NCBI GenBank assembly: GCA_019423745.1
Contig: JAHZAV010000008.1
Coordinates: 1-64,000, forward strand
Direction: 5' to 3'
DNA: 64,000 nucleotides
From: Lachnospiraceae bacterium
GTDB taxonomy: Bacteria; Bacillota; Clostridia; Lachnospirales; Lachnospiraceae
Shown piece after piece: positions 49,821-59,900 of this stretch. Each line of letters begins with the position of its first letter. Within the stretch, counting starts at the first letter, position 1. A program made the translations under genes and the position numbers. The notes under the pieces are model-generated. The model made no database searches. It saw nothing but the letters and a program-made list of their open reading frames with translations, and had not been told where the DNA came from.

Positions 49821-51683
49821 ATGGCAAAAGAACTGAAAGTAAGATGGTTAATTCTGGCGGCAGGAATTGTGCTTTATATAGGTGCAGTGACACTGGTGAG
49901 AATGACTGCCGTTGATAATGAGGTCAAATTTTTGATATTTCTTGCTATATATCTGGTAGCAGCATTTGAGTCATTTCGAGGATTTCAGGAAAATGTCATA
50001 CAGAAAAAGATTTTGGATGAGCACTTTTTGATGATTGTAGCTACAGTGGGGGCTCTTGCAGTAGGCCATTACGAGGAAGGGGTGGCAGCTATGCTGCTGT
50101 TCCAGATCGGAGGTTCCCTGGAAGCGGTTTCTGTAGACCGAACCAAACGTACAATAGCAAAATATATCGATATTCGTCCCATGTATGCGATGCGTAAAGA
50201 AGGGGAGCAGGAAGTGCAGGTAGAACCGTCCAGCCTTCAGATAGGAGATATCATTGTGATTAAACCCGGTGAAAGAGTTCCGGTGGATGCGGTTGTTACA
50301 AGCGGTATTACTGGCATGGATACTAAGGCGCTTACCGGGGAAACATTACCTCAAACTGTAGGGGCGGGAGATAAAATTTACAGCGGCAGTATCAATACTA
50401 CTGGTGTGATAGAAGCAGAAGTAAAAAAAATGTACAAAGATTCTACCGTGTCTCGAGTAATGGAATTAGTAGAGAATGCACAGAAAAGAAAGGCAGATAC
50501 AGAAAATTTCGTTCAGACTTTTACGAAGTTTTATACACCGGCAGTAACCGTAGCAGCTGTTTTGATTATGGTGGTTCCACCTGTATTTTGGGCTGGAGCA
50601 CAGTGGAGTACATGGATCTATCGTGCTATGATCGTGTTGATTGCTGCTTGTCCTGCAGGATTGATCTTGTCAGTTCCGGTAGCTTTTCTCGGGGGAATCG
50701 CAGCAGCGGCCCGCCAGGGAATTGTGGTTAAAGGCGGAAATTATCTGGAAATGCTGGCTAAGGCAGATACCTTTGTTTTTGATAAGACTGGGACACTTAC
50801 AGAAGGTGTTTTTGAAGTTCTTGAAGTATGTGGGGAAATGCTGGAGGAAAGCGAGCTTTTGGAGATAACAGCCCATGTAGAGAATTATTCCAACCATCCG
50901 ATTGCACAATCGCTTATGAATGCTTATGGCGGAGAATATGATGCATCTAAAGTAACACAGGTAGAGGAACAGCCAGGGTATGGAATTAAAGCTAAGTATG
51001 AAGGTAAAAATGTCTATATAGGAAATAGCCGAATGGCAGAACTTCATGGTGTAGAAGTAGATGAGATAAGAACTACCGACACGGTTATTTATGTTGTTGT
51101 AGAAGAAGAGTACGGTGGTTTTATTATAGTAGGAGATCGGTTGAAGCCAGATGCAAAATGGACCATGAGAACTCTGCGGGAAAAATATCATGCCGTGTTG
51201 GTTATGCTGACCGGTGACAGTCAGGAGGCAGGGAATGCTGTTGCAAAAGAGCTTCATATGGATTATGCATATACGGAGTTGATGCCGGAAGATAAATTGG
51301 AACAGATGGAAGAGTTTATGCAATGTCAGTATGAGGCAGAACGGGTTGTGTGTGTAGGCGATGGGATCAATGATGCCCCTGTTTTAGCCAGAGCAGATGT
51401 AGGAATTGCCATGGGAGGTTTGGGGGCTGATGCAGCGATTGAGGCGGCAGACATTGTATTGATGGAGGACGAACTTCCTAAAATCGTGGATGCAGTAAGA
51501 ATAGCAAAAGAAACAGTAAGAGTTGTGGGACAGAATATTAATTTTGCACTTGTTATGAAATTTATTGTATTGGTTCTGGCAGCTATTGGGTATATTTCTA
51601 TGTGGGAGGCTGTATTTACGGATGTGGGTGTAATGATTCTGTCCATTATCAATGCGTCCGGAGTGGTAAAATACTGGCGGTAG
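49821..51683 (+). CDS. P1B-type ATPase with CPA instead of CPC, no HMA domain
   Basis: 620 residues. No N-terminal metal-binding domain. Standard P-type parts are present: TGETLPQ, D321-KTGTLTEG, SNHPIAQS (HP) and GDGINDAP. The transmembrane metal motif is C277-P278-A279 where most heavy-metal pumps have CPC, CPH or SPC. The final helices keep K and D (LVMKFIV, FTDVGVM) as in Zn/Cd pumps. It follows arsR by 33 bases and is co-transcribed with it. The loss of the second Cys suggests altered metal or reduced specificity; the substrate is uncertain. Confidence 0.85.
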   Translation: MAKELKVRWLILAAGIVLYIGAVTLVRMTAVDNEVKFLIFLAIYLVAAFESFRGFQENVIQKKILDEHFLMIVATVGALAVGHYEEGVAAMLLFQIGGSLEAVSVDRTKRTIAKYIDIRPMYAMRKEGEQEVQVEPSSLQIGDIIVIKPGERVPVDAVVTSGITGMDTKALTGETLPQTVGAGDKIYSGSINTTGVIEAEVKKMYKDSTVSRVMELVENAQKRKADTENFVQTFTKFYTPAVTVAAVLIMVVPPVFWAGAQWSTWIYRAMIVLIAACPAGLILSVPVAFLGGIAAAARQGIVVKGGNYLEMLAKADTFVFDKTGTLTEGVFEVLEVCGEMLEESELLEITAHVENYSNHPIAQSLMNAYGGEYDASKVTQVEEQPGYGIKAKYEGKNVYIGNSRMAELHGVEVDEIRTTDTVIYVVVEEEYGGFIIVGDRLKPDAKWTMRTLREKYHAVLVMLTGDSQEAGNAVAKELHMDYAYTELMPEDKLEQMEEFMQCQYEAERVVCVGDGINDAPVLARADVGIAMGGLGADAAIEAADIVLMEDELPKIVDAVRIAKETVRVVGQNINFALVMKFIVLVLAAIGYISMWEAVFTDVGVMILSIINASGVVKYWR

Positions 51684-51714
51684 AACTGCCTGAAACATAG
51701 TGGGAGGATGAAGA

Positions 51715-52248
51715 TTGAAGATGAAACGTTATATGAAAACGCTGGCAGCGTTGGCTTTCGTTGCAGTTATGCTGACAGGGTGTGGGGATAAAACAGTAGA
51801 AGAAGGAGTTAAGCTTCTGGAGGAAAACGATTATCAGGGAGCGGCAGATTTGTTTCAGCAGGCTGTTGAAAAAGACGGAGAAGATGCAGAGGCGCAAAGA
51901 GGGCTTGGTATTGCAAAATGGGAGCTGGAAGATTATGAAGGTGCGCTTGCTGCTTTTGAAAGTGCGTTGGAAAATGGCGGAGAGAAGACGGCAGAGATTT
52001 ATAATTTGATGGGAAACTGTTGCATGCAGCTGGAGCAGGGAAAAAAGGCTTTGAATTATTACCGGCTGGGGCTTCAGGATGAGGAGTTAAGTGATGAATT
52101 AAAGCAGGAGATGCGGTTTAATGAGATCGCTGCTTATGAAATGTCAGGAGATATGGAAAGCGCCAAGTCAAAACTGGAGTCTTATATTCAGGATTATCCG
52201 GACGATGAGAAGGCGGCAAAAGAAGCGGAGTTTTTAGAGACCAGATAA
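51715..52248 (+). CDS. TPR-repeat lipoprotein
   Basis: 177 residues from TTG at 51715 (GGGAGG 7 bases upstream); an ATG at 51721 is possible but far from the ribosome site. Signal peptide with lipobox AVMLTGC, giving a lipid-linked Cys. About four tetratricopeptide repeats follow (DYQGAADLFQQAVEKDGEDAEA type; AEIYNLMGNCCMQLEQGKKALNYY). TPR lipoproteins act as scaffolds outside the cell, for example in envelope biogenesis. The partner is unknown. hflX starts 20 bases after the stop. Confidence 0.85.
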   Translation: MKMKRYMKTLAALAFVAVMLTGCGDKTVEEGVKLLEENDYQGAADLFQQAVEKDGEDAEAQRGLGIAKWELEDYEGALAAFESALENGGEKTAEIYNLMGNCCMQLEQGKKALNYYRLGLQDEELSDELKQEMRFNEIAAYEMSGDMESAKSKLESYIQDYPDDEKAAKEAEFLETR

Positions 52249-52267
52249 GTGCAGAGAGGAAATGAGC

Positions 52268-53506
52268 ATGTTTGAAACGAAGGAAAGGGAAGAAAGAGTC
52301 ATTCTGGTAGGAGTGAGTGTTTCGGATTATGACGATGTGTCCGCCTCTTTAGATGAACTGGAGGATCTTGCGAAGACGGCAGGCGCAGTGTGTATTGGAC
52401 GTGTGATTCAGAAAAGAGAGCAGATTCATCCTACCTCTTATCTGGGAAAAGGAAAGATTATGGAGTTAAAAGATCTGCTGTGGGAGACTAAGGCCGACGG
52501 AATTATATGTGATGACGAGTTGTCTCCGGCACAGATCAGTAATTTAAAGACAGAGCTGGATACAAAAATTATGGATCGTACGCTTTTGATTCTTGATATT
52601 TTTGCAGCCCGGGCCTCGACAAGTGAAGGCAAGATTCAGGTGGAGCTCGCACAACTTAAATACAGACAGTCCCGGCTTACGGGACTAGGCACTTCATTGT
52701 CCCGGCTGGGAGGCGGAATCGGTACGAGAGGACCTGGAGAGAAAAAGCTGGAGATGGATAGAAGGCTCATTAAAAGCAGGATCTCTCGCCTGAATCAGGA
52801 GTTAAAGGAAGTAAAGCGTCACAGGGAGATAACAAGGGAGCACAGAAGCAGAGAAAATATTCCGGTTGCAGCTATTGTAGGATATACCAATGCAGGAAAA
52901 TCTACACTTCTTAACTCGCTTACAAATGCGGGGATTCTGGCTGAGGATAAGCTTTTTGCCACCTTAGATCCTACTACGAGAGTGAAAAAGCTGCCCGGAG
53001 GACAGAAAATACTTCTGACCGATACCGTGGGGTTTATACGGAAGCTTCCCCATCATTTGGTGGAAGCGTTTAAAAGTACTCTTGAGGAAGCCAGATATGC
53101 AGATATACTGATTCACGTAGCTGATGTGTCCAGTGTACAGCTGGATGAGCAGATGCACGTTGTGTATGAAACTTTAAGAGAGCTTCAGGCTCTCGACAAG
53201 CCTGTAATTACAGCTTTTAATAAAATAGATGTAGCACAGTATGATTATACTCCGAGAGATTTTCAGGCTGACAGAACAGTCCTGATTTCTGCAAAAACGG
53301 GAGAAGGTACGGAAAAGCTTCTGGAAGCTGTAGAAGAGTGCCTTCGGGAACAAAAAATTGAAATAGAAAAAATTTATTCTTACAGTGAGGCGGGAAAAAT
53401 TCAAATCATACGTCAGTATGGAGAATTAACATTGGAAGAGTATCGGGAGGAAGGAATTTATGTGAAAGCATATGTGCCGGCTTTTGTATACGGCAGAATA
53501 TGCTAG
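52268..53506 (+). CDS. hflX: Ribosome-associated GTPase HflX
   Basis: 412 residues from the ATG at 52268, which is 8 bases after AGAGG; the ATG at 52262 is too close. N-terminal HflX domain (HPTSYLGKGKIMELKDL, GLGTSLSRLGGGIGTRGPGEKKLE) followed by a GTPase: G1 GYTNAGKSTL, G3 DTVGF, G4 NKID. HflX splits stalled 70S ribosomes and helps 50S recovery. It stands next to genes of other pathways; together with ssrA/smpB/rnr and the EF-G-NYN fusion the window holds several ribosome-rescue functions. Confidence 0.93.
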   Translation: MFETKEREERVILVGVSVSDYDDVSASLDELEDLAKTAGAVCIGRVIQKREQIHPTSYLGKGKIMELKDLLWETKADGIICDDELSPAQISNLKTELDTKIMDRTLLILDIFAARASTSEGKIQVELAQLKYRQSRLTGLGTSLSRLGGGIGTRGPGEKKLEMDRRLIKSRISRLNQELKEVKRHREITREHRSRENIPVAAIVGYTNAGKSTLLNSLTNAGILAEDKLFATLDPTTRVKKLPGGQKILLTDTVGFIRKLPHHLVEAFKSTLEEARYADILIHVADVSSVQLDEQMHVVYETLRELQALDKPVITAFNKIDVAQYDYTPRDFQADRTVLISAKTGEGTEKLLEAVEECLREQKIEIEKIYSYSEAGKIQIIRQYGELTLEEYREEGIYVKAYVPAFVYGRIC

Positions 53507-53549
53507 ATGTACCGGATTTGACCGGATGTAAGAACGGAAAGGGTAAAAT

Positions 53550-56500
53550 ATGGCACTGCAGTTTGTTTTTGGGGGTTCCGGTTCAGGGAAGTCCCATTAT
53601 CTTTATCAAAATATTACAAAAGAGGCGGAAGAGAATCCTTCTAATTTCTATCTGGTATTGGTACCGGAACAATTTACCATGCAGACACAGAAAGATCTTG
53701 TTATGCAAGGGGATAGAAAAGGAATTATGAATATAGATGTCCTGAGTTTTGTACGTCTGGCACATCGCATTTTTGAGGAAACGGGAAAAGGAGGCTTTCC
53801 GGTTCTGGATGATGAAGGAAAGAATCTGGTGCTTAGAAAGATAGGAGGAGAATTTGAGTCCCGTCTGAAAGTACTGAAGGGGAATATGCGTAAATTGGGC
53901 TATATCAGTGAAGTGAAGTCCGTTTTGTCAGAATTCATCCAGTATGATGTAGGAATGGATGAGATTCAGAAAGTTATGAAATCAGCAGGACAAGATTCCT
54001 ATTTATACTATAAGCTGTCGGATATTGCTCTTTTATATCAAGGATTTCAGGATTACCTCAAAGAAAAGTATATTACAAAAGAAGAGCTATTAGATGTGCT
54101 GGCTAACGTAGCGTGGGAGTCTGAAATTTTAAAGAGAAGCACTGTTGTTTTGGATGGATTCACAGGCTTTACCCCTGTTCAGGGACGACTGTTGGGTGAG
54201 CTTATGAAAATATGCAAAGACGTGATCGTGACAGTGACCATTGATGAGCGGGAAGATCCTTATACATTCCGTCATCCCTATCAGCTGTTTGCCATGAGTA
54301 AACAAACGGTAGCTTCCTTGCTAAAAACAGCTGGTGAACTGCAGATTCCCGTTAAGCAGCCAGTTGTTTTAAAAGAGCAGCCAGCTCCCAGGTTCCGAAA
54401 CTGTGAACCGATCGGATTTTTGGAAAGAGAAATCTTTCGATATTCCGGGAAAACCTATACCAAGAAGCAAAGTGCAGTAGAAATTCACGTAGCCAGAAAC
54501 CCCATGGATGAAGCGTGGGCAGCAGCAGCAAAAGTGCGTCGTATGGTACGGACAGAAGGATACCGGTATCGGGAGATAGGGGTTATTGTCAGTGATATGA
54601 ACACTTATGGAAACTGCCTTGAAAGAGCCTTTGAACGATATCATATTCCTGTTTTTATAGATCAGAAAAGAAGTATTCTGCTAAATTCTTTTGTAGAATA
54701 TTTGAGAAGTCTGCTTTCTATGGTTGAACAGAATTTCTCATTTGAAAGTGTTTTTCGCTTTCTTCGGACAGGGTATTCCGGATTTCAAGGGGAGGAAATT
54801 GATGAGTTGGAAAATTATTGTCTGGCTCTTGGAATACGAGGATTTGCAAAATGGCAGGAACGTTGGCTTCGTCGTTCCAAAGATATGACAGAGGAAGAAC
54901 TTGAGAGAGTAAACCATTTGAGAGTTATTCTGGTAGAGCTGGTAGACGATCTTGTATTTGTTCTGAAGCAGCGGAAGAAAACGGTAAAGGATATTACGGA
55001 AGCACTCTATGATTTTCTTGTCCGGCAAAATATGCAGCTTGTTTTGAAGAGGCAGGAAGAAAGTTTTCAGAAGGAAGGAGAACTGGCACTTGCCAGAGAA
55101 TATGCTCAGATATATGGTATTGTGCTTGAACTTTTTGATAAGTTTGTACAGTTGCTTGGAGAAGAGACAGTTACTTTGGAAGAATATTGCAGCCTGCTGG
55201 ATGCAGGGCTTACGGAAGCTAAGGTAGGCGTGATACCACCGGGAATAGATCAGGTTGTAATAGGAGATATGCAAAGAACCAGGCTTAAAGATATTAAGGC
55301 ACTTCTCTTCCTGGGAGCAAACGACTCGTTCCTTCCGGGCAATTTGATGCAGACAGGACTTTTGTCAGAGGGTGACAGGATAAAATTTGCTGCTGAGAAA
55401 ATTGTCTTGACACCGGGGGTAAAAGAGCAGGCTTATGTGCAGAAATATTATTTATATTTAAATTTGACAAAGCCTACAGAAAAGCTTTGTGTTTTCTATA
55501 GTAAGGTATCGGCGGATGGAAAAAGCATGCGTCCATCTTATTTGATACAGGAAATCATTCATCTTTTTCCTGGAATTTCTCTGGAAGATGAAGAGGGAAA
55601 GTCTTTGCGTGAAAAAGAGATGACACCGGAGGCGGGAATTGAAGAGCTTACAGGGGGGATTCGAGGAAGTGACAATAGTTCCGGAAGTGCCTGGATGGAG
55701 CTTTATAGTTGGTATAAAAGACAGGAACAATGGAAGGACAAGCTGGCCGATCTTTTGGATGCAGCTTATTATGTCCGACAGACAGACGCAATCAGCGAAA
55801 AAGTAGCTGAAAAACTATATGGTCATGAGTTTAGAGCCAGTATTACACGTATGGAACATTTTTCTTCCTGTGCTTTTTCTCACTTCCTGACTTATGGTCT
55901 GTCCCTGAGGGAAAGACAGGAGTATGAATTTCGTCCTGTAGATTTGGGGAATGTTTTCCACAGTGCAGTGGAGAAATATGCGGATAAAATTTCGAAGAGC
56001 AATAGGAGCTGGACTTCTATTGCTCCGGAAGAGCAAAAGATACTTTCAGATCAGTGCGTGGACGAAGCAGTAACAGATTATGGAAATTCTGTGCTTTACA
56101 GCACATCCAGAAATCAGTATATGATAACACGGATGAAACATATGATGAATCGTACCGTGTGGGCTTTGACAGAACAACTGCGCCGGGGTGACTTTCAGCC
56201 GGAAGCTTATGAAGTAAGTTTTGGAAGTGGAAAAATAGACAGGGTAGATACCTGCCTGGAGGAAGATACCGTATATGTAAAAGTGGTGGACTATAAGACA
56301 GGCCATACTGCCTTTGATTTATCACTTCTCTATCATGGGCTGCAGCTGCAGCTGATGGTTTATATGAATCAGGCAATGGAGATGATGAAGAAAAGGTATC
56401 CGGATAAAGAGACGGTGGCTTCGGGAATTTTTTATTATCGAATACAAGATCCGCTTGTAGAGCGGGGAAATGAAAAAGAGACAGTGAAGGAAAAAATTTT

Positions 56501-56906
56501 AAAGGAACTTCGCCCTGACGGACTCATTAGTCTGGAAAAGAATTCGCTGATTCATTTGGAGCATATAAAAGAAGGAGAATCCTTAGCTGTTCCTGTAAAA
56601 TTTAAAAAAGATGGAAGCCTTGCTGCTTCGTCAAGAACTGTGACGGGCAAAGATTTTACTGCCCTTTCCCGATATGCTGATGAAAAGGTAAAAGAACTGC
56701 ATGATAGAATCGCATCAGGAGAAGTAAAAGTTAACCCTTACAGGCAGGGGAACCGGACAGGATGTGATTATTGCGCTTATCGTCATATATGTGGATTTGA
56801 TACCAAGATTCCCGGCTATTGTTATCATGACATAGAAAAATTTGGAAAGCAGGAAGCTATGGAGCGAATACAAAGAAGTATAGAAGAGGGAGAGAATAAT
56901 CTGTGA
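53550..56906 (+). CDS. addB: Helicase-nuclease AddB
   Basis: 1118 residues. N-terminal Walker-like GGSGSGKSHYLY (8-19); the helicase part is mostly inactive in the family and recognises Chi. C-terminal nuclease has DYKTG (VVDYKTGH) and the iron-sulfur cysteines: one in FSSCAFSHF near residue 775 and three in GCDYCAYRHICGFD near 1070. With AddA it processes double-strand breaks for homologous recombination. Overlaps addA by 4 bases. Confidence 0.93.
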   Translation: MALQFVFGGSGSGKSHYLYQNITKEAEENPSNFYLVLVPEQFTMQTQKDLVMQGDRKGIMNIDVLSFVRLAHRIFEETGKGGFPVLDDEGKNLVLRKIGGEFESRLKVLKGNMRKLGYISEVKSVLSEFIQYDVGMDEIQKVMKSAGQDSYLYYKLSDIALLYQGFQDYLKEKYITKEELLDVLANVAWESEILKRSTVVLDGFTGFTPVQGRLLGELMKICKDVIVTVTIDEREDPYTFRHPYQLFAMSKQTVASLLKTAGELQIPVKQPVVLKEQPAPRFRNCEPIGFLEREIFRYSGKTYTKKQSAVEIHVARNPMDEAWAAAAKVRRMVRTEGYRYREIGVIVSDMNTYGNCLERAFERYHIPVFIDQKRSILLNSFVEYLRSLLSMVEQNFSFESVFRFLRTGYSGFQGEEIDELENYCLALGIRGFAKWQERWLRRSKDMTEEELERVNHLRVILVELVDDLVFVLKQRKKTVKDITEALYDFLVRQNMQLVLKRQEESFQKEGELALAREYAQIYGIVLELFDKFVQLLGEETVTLEEYCSLLDAGLTEAKVGVIPPGIDQVVIGDMQRTRLKDIKALLFLGANDSFLPGNLMQTGLLSEGDRIKFAAEKIVLTPGVKEQAYVQKYYLYLNLTKPTEKLCVFYSKVSADGKSMRPSYLIQEIIHLFPGISLEDEEGKSLREKEMTPEAGIEELTGGIRGSDNSSGSAWMELYSWYKRQEQWKDKLADLLDAAYYVRQTDAISEKVAEKLYGHEFRASITRMEHFSSCAFSHFLTYGLSLRERQEYEFRPVDLGNVFHSAVEKYADKISKSNRSWTSIAPEEQKILSDQCVDEAVTDYGNSVLYSTSRNQYMITRMKHMMNRTVWALTEQLRRGDFQPEAYEVSFGSGKIDRVDTCLEEDTVYVKVVDYKTGHTAFDLSLLYHGLQLQLMVYMNQAMEMMKKRYPDKETVASGIFYYRIQDPLVERGNEKETVKEKILKELRPDGLISLEKNSLIHLEHIKEGESLAVPVKFKKDGSLAASSRTVTGKDFTALSRYADEKVKELHDRIASGEVKVNPYRQGNRTGCDYCAYRHICGFDTKIPGYCYHDIEKFGKQEAMERIQRSIEEGENNL

Positions 56907-59900
56907 GCGTGAAGTGGACAAAGGAACAACAAGATGTAATCGATCTGCAGAAACGCAATATCCTTGTATCAGCAGCTGCCGGATCAGGGAAAACAGCTGT
57001 TCTTGTAGAAAGAATCATTACAATGCTGACAAGAGAAGAAGATCCTGTAGATGTAGATCAACTTCTGATTGTAACATTTACTGAGGCTGCCGCAGCTGAG
57101 ATGAAGGAGAGAATCCGTGGCGCAATAGAGAAAAAAATGGAAGAGAGGCCAGATGATGAACATTTAATGCAGCAGGCTACACTGATACATAGTGCCAGAA
57201 TAACTACGATTCATAGTTTCTGTTTATCTGTTATAAGGGAGCATTTCCATAACATTGATCTTGATCCGGCGTTTCGCATTGGCGAAGAGGGTGAGTTGAG
57301 GCTTATGCAGCAGGATGTTCTGGAGGATCTGCTTGAAAAAAAATATCAGGAAGGGAATTCTGAATTTTTAGAATTTGCAGAATGCTATGCCAGGGGAAGA
57401 GATGATCACAAAATAGAAGAGTTAATTTTGAAGCTCTATGAATTTTCCAGAAGTTATCCAGAACCAGAGGAATGGCTGGACTCCTGTGTAGATCTTTATC
57501 AGGTGAGATCTGAAGAAGAGTTAATAAAGACGCCTGCTTTTTCATTGGCAAAAAGAAGAATAGACTGTTATATCCAAAGTGCATTGCTGCTGCAAAAAAG
57601 GGCTCAAAAATTGTGCCTGGAACCAGATGGTCCATATATGTATGAAGAAATGTTATGTAGTGACCTTGAAAATATAAAAAAGTTTCAGAAAGCAGCAACT
57701 TACTCAGATTATTATAATGCGGTGCTAAATATGAGCTGGAAAAAGCTGGCGCCAAACAGAGATAAAACAGTGTCCAAGGAAAAGGCAGAGCAGGTTAAAG
57801 CGCTGCGGGAGGAAATGAAAGGAATCATTAAAACAGCGGCTGGGCATTATTTTAAAGATGATATTAATGAAGTGATTCGACAGGCAGGGGCATGTTTCCC
57901 TATGATGAAAGTGCTTGCAGAATTAACAATAGATTTTGCCAGAGTATTTGAAGAAAAGAAAAGGAATCAGAACATTATCGATTTTAATGATATGGAACAG
58001 TATGCGCTTCGGATTCTGACAGAGAAGGGAGAGGGGAACAAGCCTTCAGCGGCTGCTCGGGAGTATCAGGAAATGTTCCGGGAAGTTATGATTGATGAAT
58101 ATCAGGACAGTAACCTGATCCAAGAGGCAATTCTTACCAGTGTTTCGGGAGTTTCACAGGGCAGATATAATATTTTTATGGTAGGGGATGTAAAACAAAG
58201 TATTTATCGGTTTCGGTTATCACGACCAGAACTTTTTATGGATAAATTTAATACCTATTGTCTATATGAAGGAGAAGGAACAGACAGCGAAAAGCAAAGG
58301 ATTGATCTGTATCGCAATTTCAGGAGCAGAAAGGAAGTGCTGGAAGGGGTAAACTATTTGTTCCACCAGATTATGACGGAATCCCTTGGAGGAATCATCT
58401 ATGATGATCGTGCTGCGCTGCATCCGGGAGCCCCTTATAAAGAACAGACAGGATATCAACCGGAGATCATGCTGATAGAATCCCAGATTGATGAGGACAT
58501 TTTAGACATGGCAGAAGATGGGGAAAGTGTTCTTAATGCGCGTCGCCTGGAGGCCAGGGCTATAGCGGGGCGTATCCGCGAGCTTATGGGGAACGGGATG
58601 GTGACGGATAAAAAGGACGGAACATTAAGACCGGTGCGCTACTCTGACATTGTAATATTGATTCGAAGTATACAAGGTTGGAGTGACATCTTTTTGGAAG
58701 TGCTGGCTGAGGAAGGAATACCGGCGTATGCAGGTACGAAAGAAGGATATTTTGAAACAAGAGAGATTGGAACACTTCTGGATTATCTACGTGTTTTAAA
58801 CAACCGAAAACAAGATATTCCGCTGGCGGCAGTGCTTTCTTCTTATTTTGGGAAAATGACAGATGAAGAACTGGCAAAAGTTAAGGCAGCTTATCCTGGT
58901 GAACGTTTTTACGACGCTGTGGAACATTACCAGATAGAAGGGGAAGAGGCTGAAATTCGTTTGAAGCTGGAGAGATGTATGGGGCAGATGGAGCATTTTC
59001 GAAAAAAGGTTCCTTACATTGCAATCCATGAGCTGCTTTGGCAGATTCTGGACGAGACTGGATATGCAGATTATATGGCAGCACTCCCTGCGGGAGAGCA
59101 GAGGAAAGCTAATCTTGATATGTTGTTAGAGAAGGCGATGGTATTTGAAAGTACCAGTTACAAAGGGTTGTTTAATTTTGTGCGCTATATTGAACAGCTT
59201 AGAAAATATGATGTGGATTACGGAGAGGCCAGCCTTGGTGATGAACAGTCGGATACTGTGAGGATTATGAGTATTCATAAAAGTAAAGGATTGGAATTTC
59301 CGGTAGTGATTGCTGCTGGCATGGGAAAGCGGTTTAATCAGCAGGATGCCAGAAGCAGTGTGATTGTCCATGCTTCTTTGGGGGTTGGTCTGGATGCAGT
59401 TGATTTAGGTGAAAGAACAAGAAGTGTATCTTTCTTTAGACGCGTCATGCAGAAAGAAGAAGTGCTAGAGACATTAGCGGAGGAGCTTCGCGTATTGTAT
59501 GTGGCACTTACAAGAGCAAAGGAAAAATTGATCATTACAGGAACTCTGAAAAATGCGGAAGATAAGCTGGAAGCTTGCCGTATGGCTAAAGGGCAAGAAC
59601 CGGAGTTGTCCTTTGGGGTGTTGTCATCGGCTTCTTCTTATTTGAGTTGGATTTTGCCAGCGATTGCAGAGAAGGAGAAAGAAATGCCGTTTCATATTTC
59701 TGTAAAAAGGCTGGAAGATTTGGTGCGTGCCAAAGAACAAGAAAAGACAGAGAAAATCTTTACCAAAAAAGCGCTGGAAGACTGGGATACACAAGCAATC
59801 TATGATAAGGAAATGAAAAAGAGTCTGGAAGAACAGTTTTTATATACTTATCCCTATTCGAATGCCTTCGACCGTAAACAGAAATTTACTGTTTCGGAAC

